Assembly (NCBI RefSeq): GCF_026013525.1
Contig: NZ_JAPDRA010000001.1
Span: 372,001 to 436,000, forward strand
Direction: 5' to 3'
Source of the DNA: Sphingomonas canadensis
GTDB taxonomy: Bacteria; Pseudomonadota; Alphaproteobacteria; Sphingomonadales; Sphingomonadaceae
Length of the DNA stretch: 64,000 nt
Shown here: piece after piece, positions 11,273-20,936 of the stretch
Layout: each line of letters begins with the position of its first letter
How positions within the stretch are numbered: position 1 is the stretch's first letter
Notes under the pieces: generated by a model
Database searches by the model: none
Told to the model about the DNA's origin: nothing
Seen by the model: the letters and a program-made list of their open reading frames with translations, nothing else
Translations under genes and position numbers: made by a program

Positions 11273-11773
11273 ATGTCGCCGCTCGCCGGAATCGCGCTGT
11301 TCCTGCTCACCGTCCTGGGGATGGAGGGCTTCGCCTATGCCGCGCATCGCTGGGTGATGCACGGCCCCGGCTGGTTCCTGCATGCCAGCCATCACCGGCC
11401 GCGCACCGGGCCGTTCGAGTGGAACGATCTCTATGCCGCCATCTTCGCGGTGCCCTCGATCGCGCTGCTCTATATGGGCGTGCAGCTCCAATGGTGGCCG
11501 GGGTTCACCTGGATCGGCGCGGGCATCGCCGCCTATGGCGCGATCTATTTCGGCTTTCACGACGTGATCGTCCACCGCCGCATCCCCCACCGCTATGTGC
11601 CGCGTTCCCGCTATATGAAGCGGATCGTGCAGGCGCACCGGCTGCACCATGCCGTGGAGACCAAGCACGGCACGGTCAGCTTCGGCTTCCTGTGGGCGCC
11701 GCCGCCGCAGGTGCTGAAGGCGCGGCTCCGGGCCGGCGCGGCAGATTCCGGCAGGCGGACGGACGATCTTTGA
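11273..11773 (+). CDS. crtZ: Beta-carotene 3-hydroxylase CrtZ
   Basis: Membrane di-iron hydroxylase of the fatty-acid-hydroxylase superfamily that adds 3-hydroxyls to beta-carotene rings (zeaxanthin and nostoxanthin-type pigments). The histidine clusters are all present: AHRWVMH (about 24-30), HASHH (about 37-41), FHDVIVH (about 96-102) and AHRLHHA (about 122-128). Length 166 and three or four hydrophobic stretches match CrtZ. Its stop codon overlaps the TTG start of the TauE/SafE gene. Yellow carotenoids are usual in sphingomonads. Confidence 0.93.
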   Translation: MSPLAGIALFLLTVLGMEGFAYAAHRWVMHGPGWFLHASHHRPRTGPFEWNDLYAAIFAVPSIALLYMGVQLQWWPGFTWIGAGIAAYGAIYFGFHDVIVHRRIPHRYVPRSRYMKRIVQAHRLHHAVETKHGTVSFGFLWAPPPQVLKARLRAGAADSGRRTDDL

Positions 11774-12519
11774 TCACCGACTGGCAGTTCTATGCGCTGG
11801 CGATTCCGGCGGTGATCCTGCTCGGACTGGCCAAGGGCGGGTTCACCGGCATCGGGGCGCTGTCGTTGCCGCTGATCGCCTTTGCGGTCGATCCGGTGCA
11901 GGGCGCCGCGATCACGCTGCCGATCATGATCGCCCAGGATGTGGTCGGCGTCTGGGCCTTCCGCCGATCGGTGGATTGGGCGCTGATCGGATGGATGCTG
12001 CCCGGGGCTGTGGCGGGGATCGCGCTTGGCTATATCTTCGCGGCGAATGTCACGGCCCAGGCGGTGCTGGCGGCGGTGGGGGCCATCTCGATCGCCTTCG
12101 GCGTCTATCGCCTTTGGATGGATCGCCACGCCTTTCCGCGCGCCGCGGCGCGGATGCCCGAATGGGTCGGCGCGCTGTTCGGCGTCGTGGCGGGCTTCAC
12201 TAGCCAGATCGCGCATGCGGGCCAGCCGCCCTATCAGCTATGGGTGCTGCCGCGCCGGATGCCGCCGCTGATGCTGGCGGGAACGACCGCGGTGTTCTTC
12301 GCCGCCGTCAACTGGATCAAGGTGCCCGCCTATCTGGCGCTGGGCCAGTTCACCGCGGCCAATCTGGCGACCACGGCGGCGCTGCTGCCGGTGGCGATCG
12401 CATCGACCTTCGCCGGGGTATCGCTGATCCGGCGTATCCCGGCCGAACGCTTCTACACCGCGATCCATGTGCTGATGGTGGCGGTGGGCGCGGCGCTGAT
12501 CTGGGAAGCGATGCGCTGA
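11770..12519 (+). CDS. TauE/SafE family anion permease
   Basis: Integral membrane protein of the sulfite exporter TauE/SafE family, with about eight hydrophobic segments in 249 residues. The family moves sulfur-containing or other small organic anions, and the substrate here is unknown. I start it at the TTG at 11770 (reading ITDWQFYALAIPAVILLGL), which overlaps the crtZ stop by 4 bp (TTGA). The longer open frame upstream merely antagonises crtZ in another frame. Typical family features are the LAKGGFTGIGALSLPL stretch near residue 20 and the second half-repeat AHAGQPPYQLW. Confidence 0.85.
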   Translation: MITDWQFYALAIPAVILLGLAKGGFTGIGALSLPLIAFAVDPVQGAAITLPIMIAQDVVGVWAFRRSVDWALIGWMLPGAVAGIALGYIFAANVTAQAVLAAVGAISIAFGVYRLWMDRHAFPRAAARMPEWVGALFGVVAGFTSQIAHAGQPPYQLWVLPRRMPPLMLAGTTAVFFAAVNWIKVPAYLALGQFTAANLATTAALLPVAIASTFAGVSLIRRIPAERFYTAIHVLMVAVGAALIWEAMR

Positions 12520-12544
12520 TCGCGGGCGGTTTCGAACGCGCCGC

Positions 12545-13480
12545 TCAATCGAACAGCGACGAGACCGAGCTTTCCTCGGCGATGCGGCGCACCGCCTCGG
12601 CCAGCAGCGGGGCGATGGTCAGGTGGCGCAGCTTGGCCCGTCCCGTGATCACATCGTGGTTGCCGATCGAATCGGTGATCACCAGCTCGGCCAGCTCCGA
12701 CGCCTCGACACGCGCCACCGCGCCGCCCGAAAGCACGCCATGGGTGCAATAGGCCACCACCTCCTCGGCCCCCGCCGCCTTCAGCGCGGCGGCGGCGTTG
12801 CACAGCGTGCCGGCCGAATCGACGATATCGTCGATCAGGATGCAGAACCGGCCCTGCACGTTGCCGATGATGTTCATCACCTCCGATTCGCCGGCGCGCT
12901 CGCGGCGCTTGTCGACGATGGCGAGGGGGGCGTTCTCCAGCCGCTTGGCGAGCGCGCGGGCGCGGACCACGCCGCCCACGTCGGGCGATACCACCATCCA
13001 TTCGCGCCCGGCGAAGCGCGCCTTGATATCCTCCGACATCGCCGGCGCGGCGAACAGATTGTCGGTGGGGATATCGAAGAAGCCCTGGATCTGCCCGGCG
13101 TGGAGATCGACCGAGAGTACGCGGTTGGCGCCCGCCACGGTGATCAGGTTGGCGACCAGCTTGGCGGAGATCGGCGTGCGCGGGCCGGGTTTGCGATCCT
13201 GGCGGGCATAGCCGAAATAGGGGAGGACGGCCGTGATCCGCTTGGCCGACGCGCGGCGCAGCGCGTCGATCATGATCAGCAGCTCCATCAGATTGTCGTT
13301 CGCCGGAAAGCTGGTCGACTGGAGCACGAACACATCCTCGCCGCGGACATTCTCCAGGATCTCGACGAAAATCTCCTCGTCGGCGAAGCGGCGGACGTTG
13401 GCCTGGGTCAGCGGTATCTCAAGATAGTCGGCGATCGCGCGAGCGAGCGGGAGGTTCGAATTGCCGGCCATCAGTTTCAT
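12545..13480 (-). CDS. prs: Ribose-phosphate pyrophosphokinase
   Basis: Makes PRPP from ribose-5-phosphate and ATP for nucleotide, histidine and tryptophan synthesis. With the ATG at 13480 the protein is 311 residues, the family's usual length, and begins [17 protein letters not shown]. The PRPP-binding loop DDIVDSAGT is near 216-224, and the conserved block [12 protein letters not shown] lies near 90-101. The open frame extends 22 codons further upstream to an alternative start, but that extension is not family-like. It converges with the TauE/SafE gene and is divergent from gltX. Confidence 0.96.
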   Translation of the reverse strand: MKLMAGNSNLPLARAIADYLEIPLTQANVRRFADEEIFVEILENVRGEDVFVLQSTSFPANDNLMELLIMIDALRRASAKRITAVLPYFGYARQDRKPGPRTPISAKLVANLITVAGANRVLSVDLHAGQIQGFFDIPTDNLFAAPAMSEDIKARFAGREWMVVSPDVGGVVRARALAKRLENAPLAIVDKRRERAGESEVMNIIGNVQGRFCILIDDIVDSAGTLCNAAAALKAAGAEEVVAYCTHGVLSGGAVARVEASELAELVITDSIGNHDVITGRAKLRHLTIAPLLAEAVRRIAEESSVSSLFD

Positions 13481-13623
13481 GCGTGGGTGCCCATCCGTGC
13501 GCGCCAGGAATTGCGCCCCCTTAAAGCGGTGTTCGCGCACACGCAAAGGGGTTAGGGGGCGCGCATGAAGCGAGAGTCGTTTTCGGTCGCGGGGGCCGGC
13601 GCCGCCCCGGCGGAGCCGGGCAG

Positions 13624-14946
13624 ATGCTAGTCACGCGCTTTGCGCCCAGCCCGACGGGCCAGTTGCATGTCGGCAATCTGAGGACGGCGATCCTCAACTG
13701 GCTGCTGGCGCGCCGCCACGGCGGCCGTTTTCTGCTGCGCATCGACGATACCGACAAGGAACGTTCGCAGGAACGCTTCGTCGATGCGATCCGCGCCGAT
13801 CTGGCTTGGCTGGGCATGGCGCCCGACGGCGAGGAGCGCCAGTCCGCGCGCGCCGCCCGCCACGACGCGCGCTTCGCCGTTCTGGCGGCGGCCGGCCGCG
13901 TCTATCCCGCGTTCGAGACCGCGCAGGAGCTGGAGCTGAAGCGCAAGATACTGCTCGGCCGCGGGCTGCCGCCGGTGTACGATCGCGCCGCGCTGAAGCT
14001 GAGCGAGGCGGAGATCGCCGCCCTTCGCGCCGAGGGGCGCGAGCCGCACTGGCGCTTCCGCCTCGATCACGATGCGCCGATCGAATGGGACGATCTGGTG
14101 CGCGGGCACCAGCGCTTCGATCCGGCGACGATGAGCGATCCGGTGGTGCGCCGCGCGGACGGAAGCTGGCTCTACCTGCTGCCCTCGGTGATCGACGACA
14201 TCGACATGGGCATCAGTCATGTGGTGCGCGGCGAGGACCATGTCTCCAACACCGCGGCGCAGATTCAGATGTTCGCGGCGCTGGGCGCGGCGCCGCCGGT
14301 GTTCGGCCACACCGCGCTGCTGACGGGATCGGAGGGCAAGCTTTCGAAGCGGCTCGGCTCGCTCGGCATCGATCATTTCCGCGAGGCGGGGATCGAGCCC
14401 CAGGCGCTGATCGCGCTGCTCGCGCGGATCGGCACCAGCGATCCGGTGGAGCCCTTCGCCGATCCTGAGCCGCTGATCACATCCTTCGACCTCGCCCGCT
14501 TCGGCCGCGCGCCCGCGCGTTTCGACGAGGACGAACTGGCGTCGCTAAACGCCCGGATCGTCCACCAGCTTCCGTTCGATGCGGTGGCGGCGCGGCTGCC
14601 CGCCGGGATGGACGCGCGCGCCTGGGACGCGATCCGCCCCAATCTGGAGACGGTGGCGGGCGCCGCCGAATGGTGGGCGGTGGTGGAAGGGCCGGTGGCG
14701 TGCAGCCCCGCCGAGGAGGACCGCGGCTTCCTGGCCGAGGCCGCGCGGCTGGCGGATGGGCTCGACTGGCAGGGCGATCCCTGGCGCCAGCTTACCGCCG
14801 CGCTCCAGGCCGCGACGGGGCGCAAGGGCCGCGCGCTGTTCCTGCCGCTGCGCCGTGCGCTGACCGGGCGCGATCATGGCCCCGACATGGCGGCGCTGCT
14901 GCCGCTGATCGGGCGCGAACGCGCCGTCGAGCGGCTGTCCGCCTGA
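13624..14946 (+). CDS. gltX: Glutamate--tRNA ligase (short, second-type GltX)
   Basis: Class I aminoacyl-tRNA synthetase that attaches glutamate to tRNA-Glu and, in organisms using the GatCAB amidotransferase route, often to tRNA-Gln. HIGH-type motif [14 protein letters not shown] is at about 10-23 and KMSKS-type motif KLSKR near 239-243. At 440 residues it is shorter than E. coli GltX. The usual cysteine-rich zinc-binding insert is replaced by a YPAFET stretch without cysteines, which fits one of the two GltX copies typical of alphaproteobacteria. Which tRNA it charges is not decidable here. Confidence 0.93.
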   Translation: MLVTRFAPSPTGQLHVGNLRTAILNWLLARRHGGRFLLRIDDTDKERSQERFVDAIRADLAWLGMAPDGEERQSARAARHDARFAVLAAAGRVYPAFETAQELELKRKILLGRGLPPVYDRAALKLSEAEIAALRAEGREPHWRFRLDHDAPIEWDDLVRGHQRFDPATMSDPVVRRADGSWLYLLPSVIDDIDMGISHVVRGEDHVSNTAAQIQMFAALGAAPPVFGHTALLTGSEGKLSKRLGSLGIDHFREAGIEPQALIALLARIGTSDPVEPFADPEPLITSFDLARFGRAPARFDEDELASLNARIVHQLPFDAVAARLPAGMDARAWDAIRPNLETVAGAAEWWAVVEGPVACSPAEEDRGFLAEAARLADGLDWQGDPWRQLTAALQAATGRKGRALFLPLRRALTGRDHGPDMAALLPLIGRERAVERLSA

Positions 14947-14999
14947 TCCTCCGCGCCGCGCCGGAAACCGCACGGCAATAGGTTCTTTACCCATGATAG

Positions 15000-15017
15000 G
15001 TGATGTTGTATCATTAC
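15000..15017. promoter_or_regulatory. Candidate Zur-like operator upstream of tonB
   Basis: GTGATGTTGTATCATTAC is an imperfect inverted repeat 43 bp before the tonB ATG. It differs at only three positions from GTAATGTTATAACATTAC, the form of Zur (zinc uptake regulator) site I associate with alphaproteobacteria. If real, it would tie this TonB to zinc limitation. The comparison is from memory and a single site. Confidence 0.35.
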
Positions 15018-15060
15018 CAATACCCGGCAAGGACCGGAACATGGAGATGGAGGCCCGAAT

Positions 15061-15735
15061 ATGTACGCCGATCGTCCCGCCTATCACGCCAACGCCGCTT
15101 CGCGCCCGGTCAGCCTGGGCGCTTCGCTGCTGATCAGCGGCGGCATCGTCGCTGCGCTGATCTTCGTTTCGCCGGACATGGTGAAGAAGCTGCCCGCCAC
15201 GGTGCTGAAGACCTATAATGTGCGCGAGGTTCCGCCGCCCGATCCGGTGCCGGTCGAGGACAAGCAGCTTCCCGACAAGGTGATCGAGAGCCGGGTCTAC
15301 ACCCCGCCCGTCGAGGTGAAGACCGCTGCGGACCCCACCCCCGCCACCGCCACGTCGGACAGGCCGATCGAGGCCGCACCGATCGTATCGGGCACGGCCG
15401 ATACCGGCGCCACGCGGCCGATCGAGACGCCGCCGCCCGTGCTGCCGCTGATGCCGGCGCAGCAGGACCCGCGCTTCGCCCGCGATTTCCAGCCGAAATA
15501 CCCCCCGTCGGAGATCCGCGGACAGCGCGAGGGCAGCGTCACCGTCCGCGTCCGCATCGGCACCGACGGGCGCGTCAAGGAGGTGCGCCAGGTGAGCGCG
15601 ACCAACGACGCCTTCTTCGAGGCGACACGCCTCCAGGCGATCGAGAAGTGGCGCTTCAAGCCCGCGACCCGCGGCGGCGTGGCCGAGGAAAGCTGGCGCA
15701 ACATGTCCGTCCGTTTCCGCCTCAAAGACCTCTGA
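15061..15735 (+). CDS. tonB: Energy transducer TonB
   Basis: Periplasm-spanning protein that couples the proton motive force (with ExbB/ExbD) to outer-membrane TonB-dependent receptors. The 224 residues show one N-terminal transmembrane anchor (SLGASLLISGGIVAALIFV, about 18-36), then a proline/valine/threonine-rich periplasmic linker. A C-terminal TonB domain follows from about 140 (QPKYPPSEIRGQREGSVTV ... AIEKWRFKPA). No exbB/exbD genes lie next to it. It may serve receptors such as the one at 42846-45341, but sphingomonads normally carry several tonB genes. Confidence 0.9.
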   Translation: MYADRPAYHANAASRPVSLGASLLISGGIVAALIFVSPDMVKKLPATVLKTYNVREVPPPDPVPVEDKQLPDKVIESRVYTPPVEVKTAADPTPATATSDRPIEAAPIVSGTADTGATRPIETPPPVLPLMPAQQDPRFARDFQPKYPPSEIRGQREGSVTVRVRIGTDGRVKEVRQVSATNDAFFEATRLQAIEKWRFKPATRGGVAEESWRNMSVRFRLKDL

Positions 15736-15819
15736 AGCCCGCCTCGCGGCGGCCGGCCCAGGAGGGGACGCGCGGGGGACTGGTTCCCCGGCCCCCGCGC
15801 GCCTATCTTGGCGATCGTC

Positions 15820-16173
15820 ATGTGGAAGTATTTCGCCCGATTCTCTCCCCTGCGCGCGCTGCGTGACCTGCGCGCCTTCCTGGCGACGCGCCAGCGCTAT
15901 GAGATCTTCACCCTGTTCGGCGCCGCCGCCGTCACCTGGACGGTGATGTGGGTGTTCCTCACCGATTCGCGCAGCGTCGAAATCCCCTACAAGCGCAACA
16001 TCACCTATGTGCAGGACTGGCGGGCCGATCGCAGCCAGGCCGATATGCAGGCGCTGGAAAAACAGATGTCCACCGCGCGGACCAAGGAGCAGCGCGAGCT
16101 GGAGGAGCGCCAGAAGAAGCGCCAGGCCGAATTCAAGAAGGTCGACGATTTCCTGACGTCGTGGGGCATTTGA
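15820..16173 (+). CDS. Conserved membrane-anchored hypothetical protein
   Basis: 117-residue protein of unknown function. One transmembrane segment (EIFTLFGAAAVTWTVMWVFL, about residues 27-46) follows a short basic N-terminus. The rest is hydrophilic and probably coiled-coil, rich in K, E, Q and R (KEQRELEERQKKRQAEFKK). The ATG at 15820 is preferred to the in-frame TTG at 15808. The stop overlaps the likely TTG start of ribD, so it may be the first gene of the riboflavin operon. I do not recognise a named family. Confidence 0.75.
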   Translation: MWKYFARFSPLRALRDLRAFLATRQRYEIFTLFGAAAVTWTVMWVFLTDSRSVEIPYKRNITYVQDWRADRSQADMQALEKQMSTARTKEQRELEERQKKRQAEFKKVDDFLTSWGI

Positions 16174-17135
16174 CCGCCGGTCCGCGCTGGATGGACGCCG
16201 CGCTGGCGCTTTCCGCGCGCGGCAAGGGCCTTACCGCGCCCAATCCCAATGTCGGCTGCGTGATCGTGAAGCACGGCCGCGCGATCGGCCGGGGCTGGAC
16301 CCAGCCCGGCGGCCGCCCGCATGCCGAGGCGATGGCGATGGCCCAGGCGGGCGAGGCCGCGCGCGGCGCCACCGCCTATGTCACGCTGGAACCCTGCGCG
16401 CATGAATCCCCGCGTGGCCCGGCCTGCGCCGCGCTGCTGATCGCGGCGGGGGTGGCGGAGGCCGTGATCGCGCTCACCGATCCCGATCCGCGGACCAACG
16501 GGCGCGGCGCGGCGATGCTGCGCGATGCCGGCATCGCCGTGACCACCGGCATCCGCGAGGCCGGGGCACGCACGGCGATGGCCGGGTTTCTCGCCCGCCA
16601 GGCGCTCGGCCGGCCGCAGGTGACGCTGAAGCTCGCCACCACGCTGGACGGGCAGATCGCGCTGGCGGACGGCAGCAGCCGCTGGATCACCGGCCCCGAA
16701 GCGCGCGCCCACGCCCATCTGGAGCGCGCGCGGCACGAGGCGATCCTGGTCGGGCGCGGCACTTTCGAAGCCGATTCGCCCCGGCTGGACGTGCGGCTGG
16801 CGGGGCTGGAGGCGCGTTCGCCGCGCCGCATCCTGCTGACCCGCGGCCCCGCGCCGCAGGGCTGGGAGGCGCTGGCCGGCCCAGCGGCGATCGGCGCGCT
16901 GGAGGGCGTCGATCATCTGATGGTGGAGGGTGGCGCGGCAACCGCCGCCGCGTTCCTGCGCGCGGACCTGGTGGACCGGCTGCTGCTCTATCGCGCGCCG
17001 ATCCTGGCGGGCGCCGGTCTGGCCGCGATCGGTGACATCGGGCTTGGCGATCTTGCCCATGCGCACGGCAAGTGGACACTTGCCGACACGCGGATGCTTG
17101 GCAGCGACCGGCTTGAGGTCTACCTGCGCGGCTGA
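16170..17135 (+). CDS. ribD: Bifunctional riboflavin biosynthesis deaminase/reductase RibD
   Basis: Carries out the pyrimidine deamination and side-chain reduction steps of riboflavin synthesis. The N-terminal cytidine-deaminase-like domain has the zinc site HAEAMAM (about 50-56) and PCAHESPRGPAC (about 73-84). The C-terminal RibD reductase domain runs from about 145 (LKLATTLDGQIALADGSS) to the end. I start it at TTG 16170, which overlaps the preceding stop by 4 bp (TTGA); GTG at 16161 and ATG at 16191 are alternatives. About 321 residues, slightly short for the family. Its TGA stop overlaps the ribE ATG by one base. Confidence 0.92.
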   Translation: MTAGPRWMDAALALSARGKGLTAPNPNVGCVIVKHGRAIGRGWTQPGGRPHAEAMAMAQAGEAARGATAYVTLEPCAHESPRGPACAALLIAAGVAEAVIALTDPDPRTNGRGAAMLRDAGIAVTTGIREAGARTAMAGFLARQALGRPQVTLKLATTLDGQIALADGSSRWITGPEARAHAHLERARHEAILVGRGTFEADSPRLDVRLAGLEARSPRRILLTRGPAPQGWEALAGPAAIGALEGVDHLMVEGGAATAAAFLRADLVDRLLLYRAPILAGAGLAAIGDIGLGDLAHAHGKWTLADTRMLGSDRLEVYLRG

Positions 17136-17743
17136 TGTTCACCGGGATCGTCACAGACATCGGCACGATCGATGCCGTCGAAGCGCAGGGCGACCTGCGC
17201 GTGCGCGTCGCCACCTCCTATGACAGCGCCGGGATCGATCTTGGCGCGTCGATCGCCTGTTCGGGCGTGTGCCTGACGGTGGTGGACAAGGGGCCGGGAT
17301 GGGTGGCGTTCGACGTTTCGGGCGAAACGGTGAGCCGCACCGCGCCCGGCATGTGGCGCGCCGGCCGCCGGCTGAACCTGGAACGCGCGCTCAGGCTGGG
17401 CGACGAGCTGGGCGGGCATATCGTCACCGGCCATGTCGACGGCGTCGGCCATGTGGCCGAGGTGCGCGAGGAAGGCGGATCGCAGCGCGTGACCATAGAC
17501 GCCCCGCGCGAGCTGGCGCCCTATATCGCCGCCAAGGGATCGATCACCGTCGACGGCGTATCGCTGACGGTGAACAGCGTCGCGGATACGGCGGATGCCG
17601 TTTCCTTCGGACTCAACATCATTCCGCACACGGCCGAAGTGACCAGCTTCGGCGAACTGGCGGCGGGGCAGCCGGTGAACCTCGAAATCGACGTTCTCGC
17701 CCGCTATCTGCGCCGCATGGAGACTTTGCGTGGCCAAGGCTGA
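17135..17743 (+). CDS. ribE: Riboflavin synthase (alpha-type)
   Basis: Dismutates two 6,7-dimethyl-8-ribityllumazine molecules into riboflavin. The 202 residues form the two similar beta-barrel halves of the family. Each half has a VxxGVCLTV-like motif: SIACSGVCLTVV near 42-53 and SITVDGVSLTVN near 138-149. It starts with the canonical MFTGIVTDIG. It sits between ribD (1-bp overlap) and ribBX (14-bp overlap) in one operon. Confidence 0.95.
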   Translation: MFTGIVTDIGTIDAVEAQGDLRVRVATSYDSAGIDLGASIACSGVCLTVVDKGPGWVAFDVSGETVSRTAPGMWRAGRRLNLERALRLGDELGGHIVTGHVDGVGHVAEVREEGGSQRVTIDAPRELAPYIAAKGSITVDGVSLTVNSVADTADAVSFGLNIIPHTAEVTSFGELAAGQPVNLEIDVLARYLRRMETLRGQG

Positions 17744-18878
17744 AAGCGCACCGGGCAATCTGGCCCGTCTGAAGCACGGGTTCCTCTCCTCCCCGGAGGA
17801 GCTGATCGACGAGGCGCGCAACGGGCGCATGTTCATCCTGGTCGATGACGAGGACCGCGAGAATGAGGGCGATCTGGTCATCCCCGCCCAGATGGCGACG
17901 CCCGATGCGATCAACTTCATGGCGAAATACGGCCGCGGGCTGATCTGCCTGGCGATGACCAAGGCGCGCGTGGACCACCTCGGCCTGGACCTGATGAGCC
18001 GGTCCAACGGCACCCGGCACGAAACCGCCTTCACCGTCTCGATCGAGGCGCGCGAGGGCGTGACCACCGGCATTTCGGCCGCGGATCGCGCGCGCACCAT
18101 CTCGGTCGCGATCGACGCATCCAAGGGTGCCGAGCATATCGTCACCCCCGGCCACGTCTTCCCGCTGGTCGCGCGCGAGGGCGGCGTGCTGGTGCGCGCG
18201 GGCCATACCGAGGCGGCCGTGGACGTCGCCCGGCTCGCGGGGCTCAACCCCTCCGGCGTGATCTGCGAGATCATGAAGGACGACGGGACGATGGCGCGGA
18301 TGGACGACCTGGTCGCCTTCGCCCAGCTCCACAACCTCAAGATCGGCACGATCCGCGACCTGATCGCCTATCGCCGCCGCTACGACCATCTCGTCGAAAA
18401 GCGCGCCGAGGCCCGCTTCACCAGCGAATGGGGCGGCGAGTGGACCGCGATGACCTTCTGGAACAAGGCCACCGGCACCGAGCAGGTGGCGTTGATGAAG
18501 GGCAAGATCGACCCCGCCCGGCCGACGCTGGTGCGGATGCACGCGCTGTCGCCGTTCAGCGACGTGTTCGGCGAAGGCGGAGAGCGGGGCGGCCTGCTGC
18601 GCCGATCGATGGAGATCATCGGTGCCGAGGGCGCCGGCGTGGTCGTGGTGATCAACAAGCCGCGCAAGGACCGCTTCACCCTGGCCATCGAGACCAAGGC
18701 CGGCAAGCGCCCGCAGAGCGAGATGGACGAACTGCGCGATTACGGCGTCGGCGCGATGATCCTCACCGAGCTGGGCGTGCATGACATGATCCTGCTCACC
18801 AATACCCACCACACGCTCGTGGGACTCGACGGCTATGGCCTGTCGGTCGTCGGCGAGCGTCCGATCCCGGAAAGCTGA
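17730..18878 (+). CDS. ribB: 3,4-dihydroxy-2-butanone-4-phosphate synthase with degenerate GTP cyclohydrolase II domain (RibBX type)
   Basis: The N-terminal half is DHBP synthase, which makes the four-carbon precursor of riboflavin from ribulose-5-phosphate. The acidic metal site [10 protein letters not shown] (about 36-45) and the [13 protein letters not shown] block (about 155-167) are intact. The C-terminal half is homologous to GTP cyclohydrolase II. However, the three zinc cysteines of the HSxCLTGD...RCDCG region are gone: it reads [19 protein letters not shown]. That half is therefore unlikely to hydrolyse GTP, and a separate ribA should exist elsewhere. This matches the RibBX variant known in Proteobacteria. 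GTG start at 17730 inside the end of ribE. Confidence 0.9.
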   Translation: MAKAESAPGNLARLKHGFLSSPEELIDEARNGRMFILVDDEDRENEGDLVIPAQMATPDAINFMAKYGRGLICLAMTKARVDHLGLDLMSRSNGTRHETAFTVSIEAREGVTTGISAADRARTISVAIDASKGAEHIVTPGHVFPLVAREGGVLVRAGHTEAAVDVARLAGLNPSGVICEIMKDDGTMARMDDLVAFAQLHNLKIGTIRDLIAYRRRYDHLVEKRAEARFTSEWGGEWTAMTFWNKATGTEQVALMKGKIDPARPTLVRMHALSPFSDVFGEGGERGGLLRRSMEIIGAEGAGVVVVINKPRKDRFTLAIETKAGKRPQSEMDELRDYGVGAMILTELGVHDMILLTNTHHTLVGLDGYGLSVVGERPIPES

Positions 18879-18880
18879 AC

Positions 18881-19300
18881 ATGGCGCGTATCCTGATCGT
18901 CGAGGCGCGGTTCTACGACCATCTGGCCGATATGCTGCTGGCGGGCGCGCGCGCCGCGATCGAGGCGGCCGGGCATGTCCATGAGACGGTGACGGTCCCC
19001 GGCGCGCTGGAGGTGCCCGGCGCGATCGCGCTGGCGGCCGAGACCGGGCGCTACGAAGGCTTCGTGGCGCTGGGCACGGTGATCCGCGGCGAGACCTATC
19101 ATTTCGAGATCGTCGCCAACGAAAGCGCGCGCGGCATCATGGCGCTGACGATGGACGGCCTGCCGATCGGCAACGGCATCCTGACCACCGAGAATGAGGC
19201 ACAGGCGATCGTCCGCGCCGATCCCGCGCAGCTCGACAAGGGCGGCGGCGCCGCACAGGCGGCGCTGGCGATGCTGGCGCTCAAGGGGCGCTTCGGCTGA
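18881..19300 (+). CDS. ribH: 6,7-dimethyl-8-ribityllumazine synthase
   Basis: Condenses the pyrimidine-dione and DHBP to lumazine, the step before riboflavin synthase. The 139 residues contain the ligand loop [16 protein letters not shown] (about 44-59) and [17 protein letters not shown] near 66-82, including the conserved histidine. At this length it is among the shorter lumazine synthases. It starts 2 bp after the ribBX stop and ends the rib operon. Confidence 0.94.
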   Translation: MARILIVEARFYDHLADMLLAGARAAIEAAGHVHETVTVPGALEVPGAIALAAETGRYEGFVALGTVIRGETYHFEIVANESARGIMALTMDGLPIGNGILTTENEAQAIVRADPAQLDKGGGAAQAALAMLALKGRFG

Positions 19301-19340
19301 TGCGCGGGGACGCGCCCGGCGGCCGCGGAGCACCGGCAGC

Positions 19341-19811
19341 GTGACCCAGGTCCCGCCGACCCGCTATCGCGTCGTCGAGCGCGGGCGGCGGCTGGAGGTG
19401 ATCGATACCTGGGCGCGCGACGGCGTTCCTGAGCGTCCGCGCAGCCCCCTTCCCGCGGCCGGGCGGCGCGACGCGCGGCAACCGCGCAATGCGCAGCCGC
19501 GGCCGGCCGCGCCACGGCGCCCCGCTCCCGCGGGAAGCCGCACGCTGGTCACCAGCCGCTGGTATGACGCGAAGGGCCCGCGCGCCATCCTGCTCTCCGC
19601 GGAAGCGGAACGAAAGCTGGGCGGCGCGCGCACCACCGCCATCGGCGCGGGGGTGGCCGCGCTGGTGTTTGCCGCGCTCTTCTGGCCGCTGTCGCTGGTC
19701 GCGCTGCTGTTCGCGCTGTTCCGCGCAGGCGCGATCCGCGGCTGGATCACCGTCTGGCTCGACAAGCTCGATCAGGCGGACGGCGAAGGTTCGTCCGCCA
19801 GGGCCGGATAG
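19341..19811 (+). CDS. Hypothetical protein with C-terminal membrane segment
   Basis: Unassigned 156-residue protein, read from GTG at 19341. The middle is basic and proline/arginine-rich with low complexity (about residues 30-75). A single long hydrophobic stretch follows (TTAIGAGVAALVFAALFWPL, about 100-119, continuing through SLVALLFALF), and then a short amphipathic tail. Its 3' end overlaps the convergent Old Yellow Enzyme gene by 40 bp. It follows ribH by 40 bp on the same strand. No family recognised; the frame could be extended upstream, but that part is antisense-like. Confidence 0.5.
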   Translation: MTQVPPTRYRVVERGRRLEVIDTWARDGVPERPRSPLPAAGRRDARQPRNAQPRPAAPRRPAPAGSRTLVTSRWYDAKGPRAILLSAEAERKLGGARTTAIGAGVAALVFAALFWPLSLVALLFALFRAGAIRGWITVWLDKLDQADGEGSSARAG

Positions 19812-20878
19812 TCGATATAGCCCGCCGGCCCGCCCCAATAGAGCGTGGCGGTGACCGGCGGGTTCAGCGGCGCATCACGGCGCAGGCGCTCCACCAGATC
19901 GGGGTTCGAGATGAACGGCCGGCCAAAGGCGATCGCGTCCGCCAGCCCCGAATCCAGGTCCGCCTGCGCGCTGGCCAGGCGATAGTCCTGGTTGAGCACC
20001 AGCGGGCCGGGGAAAACCTTGCGGATCTCCGGGCTCAGCCTGGGAACCGCGCTGGGCCGGAAATCGCTCGACGGCTTGGATTCGCGCATCTCCAGGAAGG
20101 CGATGCCCTGTTCGCCCAGCCACTTCGCCACCGGCACGAACACCGACGCCGGATCGCTGTCGTCCACGCCCTGCACCTCGCCATTGGGCGAAAGGCGCAC
20201 GGCGACGCGATCCGCCCCCGCCTCGGCGATCAGCCGCAGCGTCGCCTCGCGCAGCAGCCGCGCGCGGTTCTCCGGCGATCCGCCGTAATCATCGTCGCGC
20301 AGGTTGGTCCCGTCGCGCAGGAACTGGTCGATCAGATAGCCGTTGGCGGCATGGAGCTGCACCCCGTCGAACCCCGCGCGCAGCGCGTTGCGCGTGGCGG
20401 CGCTGTAATCGTCGAGCACGCGGGCGATGTCGTCCTTCGTCGCGGCGCGGGCGGGCTCGAACGGCTTCTTGCCGTCGCCGGAGGCATAGGTTCTGATCTC
20501 GCCCGGCGCGGTGGTCGCCGAAGCCGAGAGCGGGGCGGCACCGTCCAGGAAATCGGGGTGGACGATACGGCCCATGTGCCAGAGCTGGGCGAAGATCCGC
20601 CCGCCCGCGCGATGCAGCCGCTCCACCACCGGCTTCCAGCCTTCCACCTGCGCCTCGGTCCACAGGCCCGGGGCATAGACCCAGCCCATCCCCTCGCGGC
20701 TGATCCCGGTCGCCTCGCTGATGATCAGCCCGGCGCCGGCGCGCTGGGCATAATATTCGCCCATCACCGGGGTGGGCACATGATCCTGCGTCGCGCGGCC
20801 GCGGGTCAGCGGCGCCATCAGCACGCGATTGGGCGCATGCACGGCGCCGAGCTGGATCGGATCGAACAGGCTGGGCAT
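19772..20878 (-). CDS. Alkene reductase, Old Yellow Enzyme family
   Basis: FMN-dependent ene-reductase (NemA/OYE class) that reduces activated C=C bonds of enones and nitro-olefins with NAD(P)H. The 368-residue TIM barrel has MAPLTRGRA near 21-29 (the flavin-contacting threonine), QLWHMGR near 98-104, and the substrate/flavin motif HAANGYLIDQFL near 178-189. The phosphate-binding region is AIAFGRPFISNPDL near the C-terminus. The ATG at 20878 is 58 bp from the divergent EamA transporter. Confidence 0.93.
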   Translation of the reverse strand: MPSLFDPIQLGAVHAPNRVLMAPLTRGRATQDHVPTPVMGEYYAQRAGAGLIISEATGISREGMGWVYAPGLWTEAQVEGWKPVVERLHRAGGRIFAQLWHMGRIVHPDFLDGAAPLSASATTAPGEIRTYASGDGKKPFEPARAATKDDIARVLDDYSAATRNALRAGFDGVQLHAANGYLIDQFLRDGTNLRDDDYGGSPENRARLLREATLRLIAEAGADRVAVRLSPNGEVQGVDDSDPASVFVPVAKWLGEQGIAFLEMRESKPSSDFRPSAVPRLSPEIRKVFPGPLVLNQDYRLASAQADLDSGLADAIAFGRPFISNPDLVERLRRDAPLNPPVTATLYWGGPAGYIDYPALADEPSPSA

Positions 20879-20936
20879 GAGACGGGCTCCCCGAGAGTTT
20901 CGTTACGCAACCCAAGCTAGGAAGCTAAGGGGCGGC

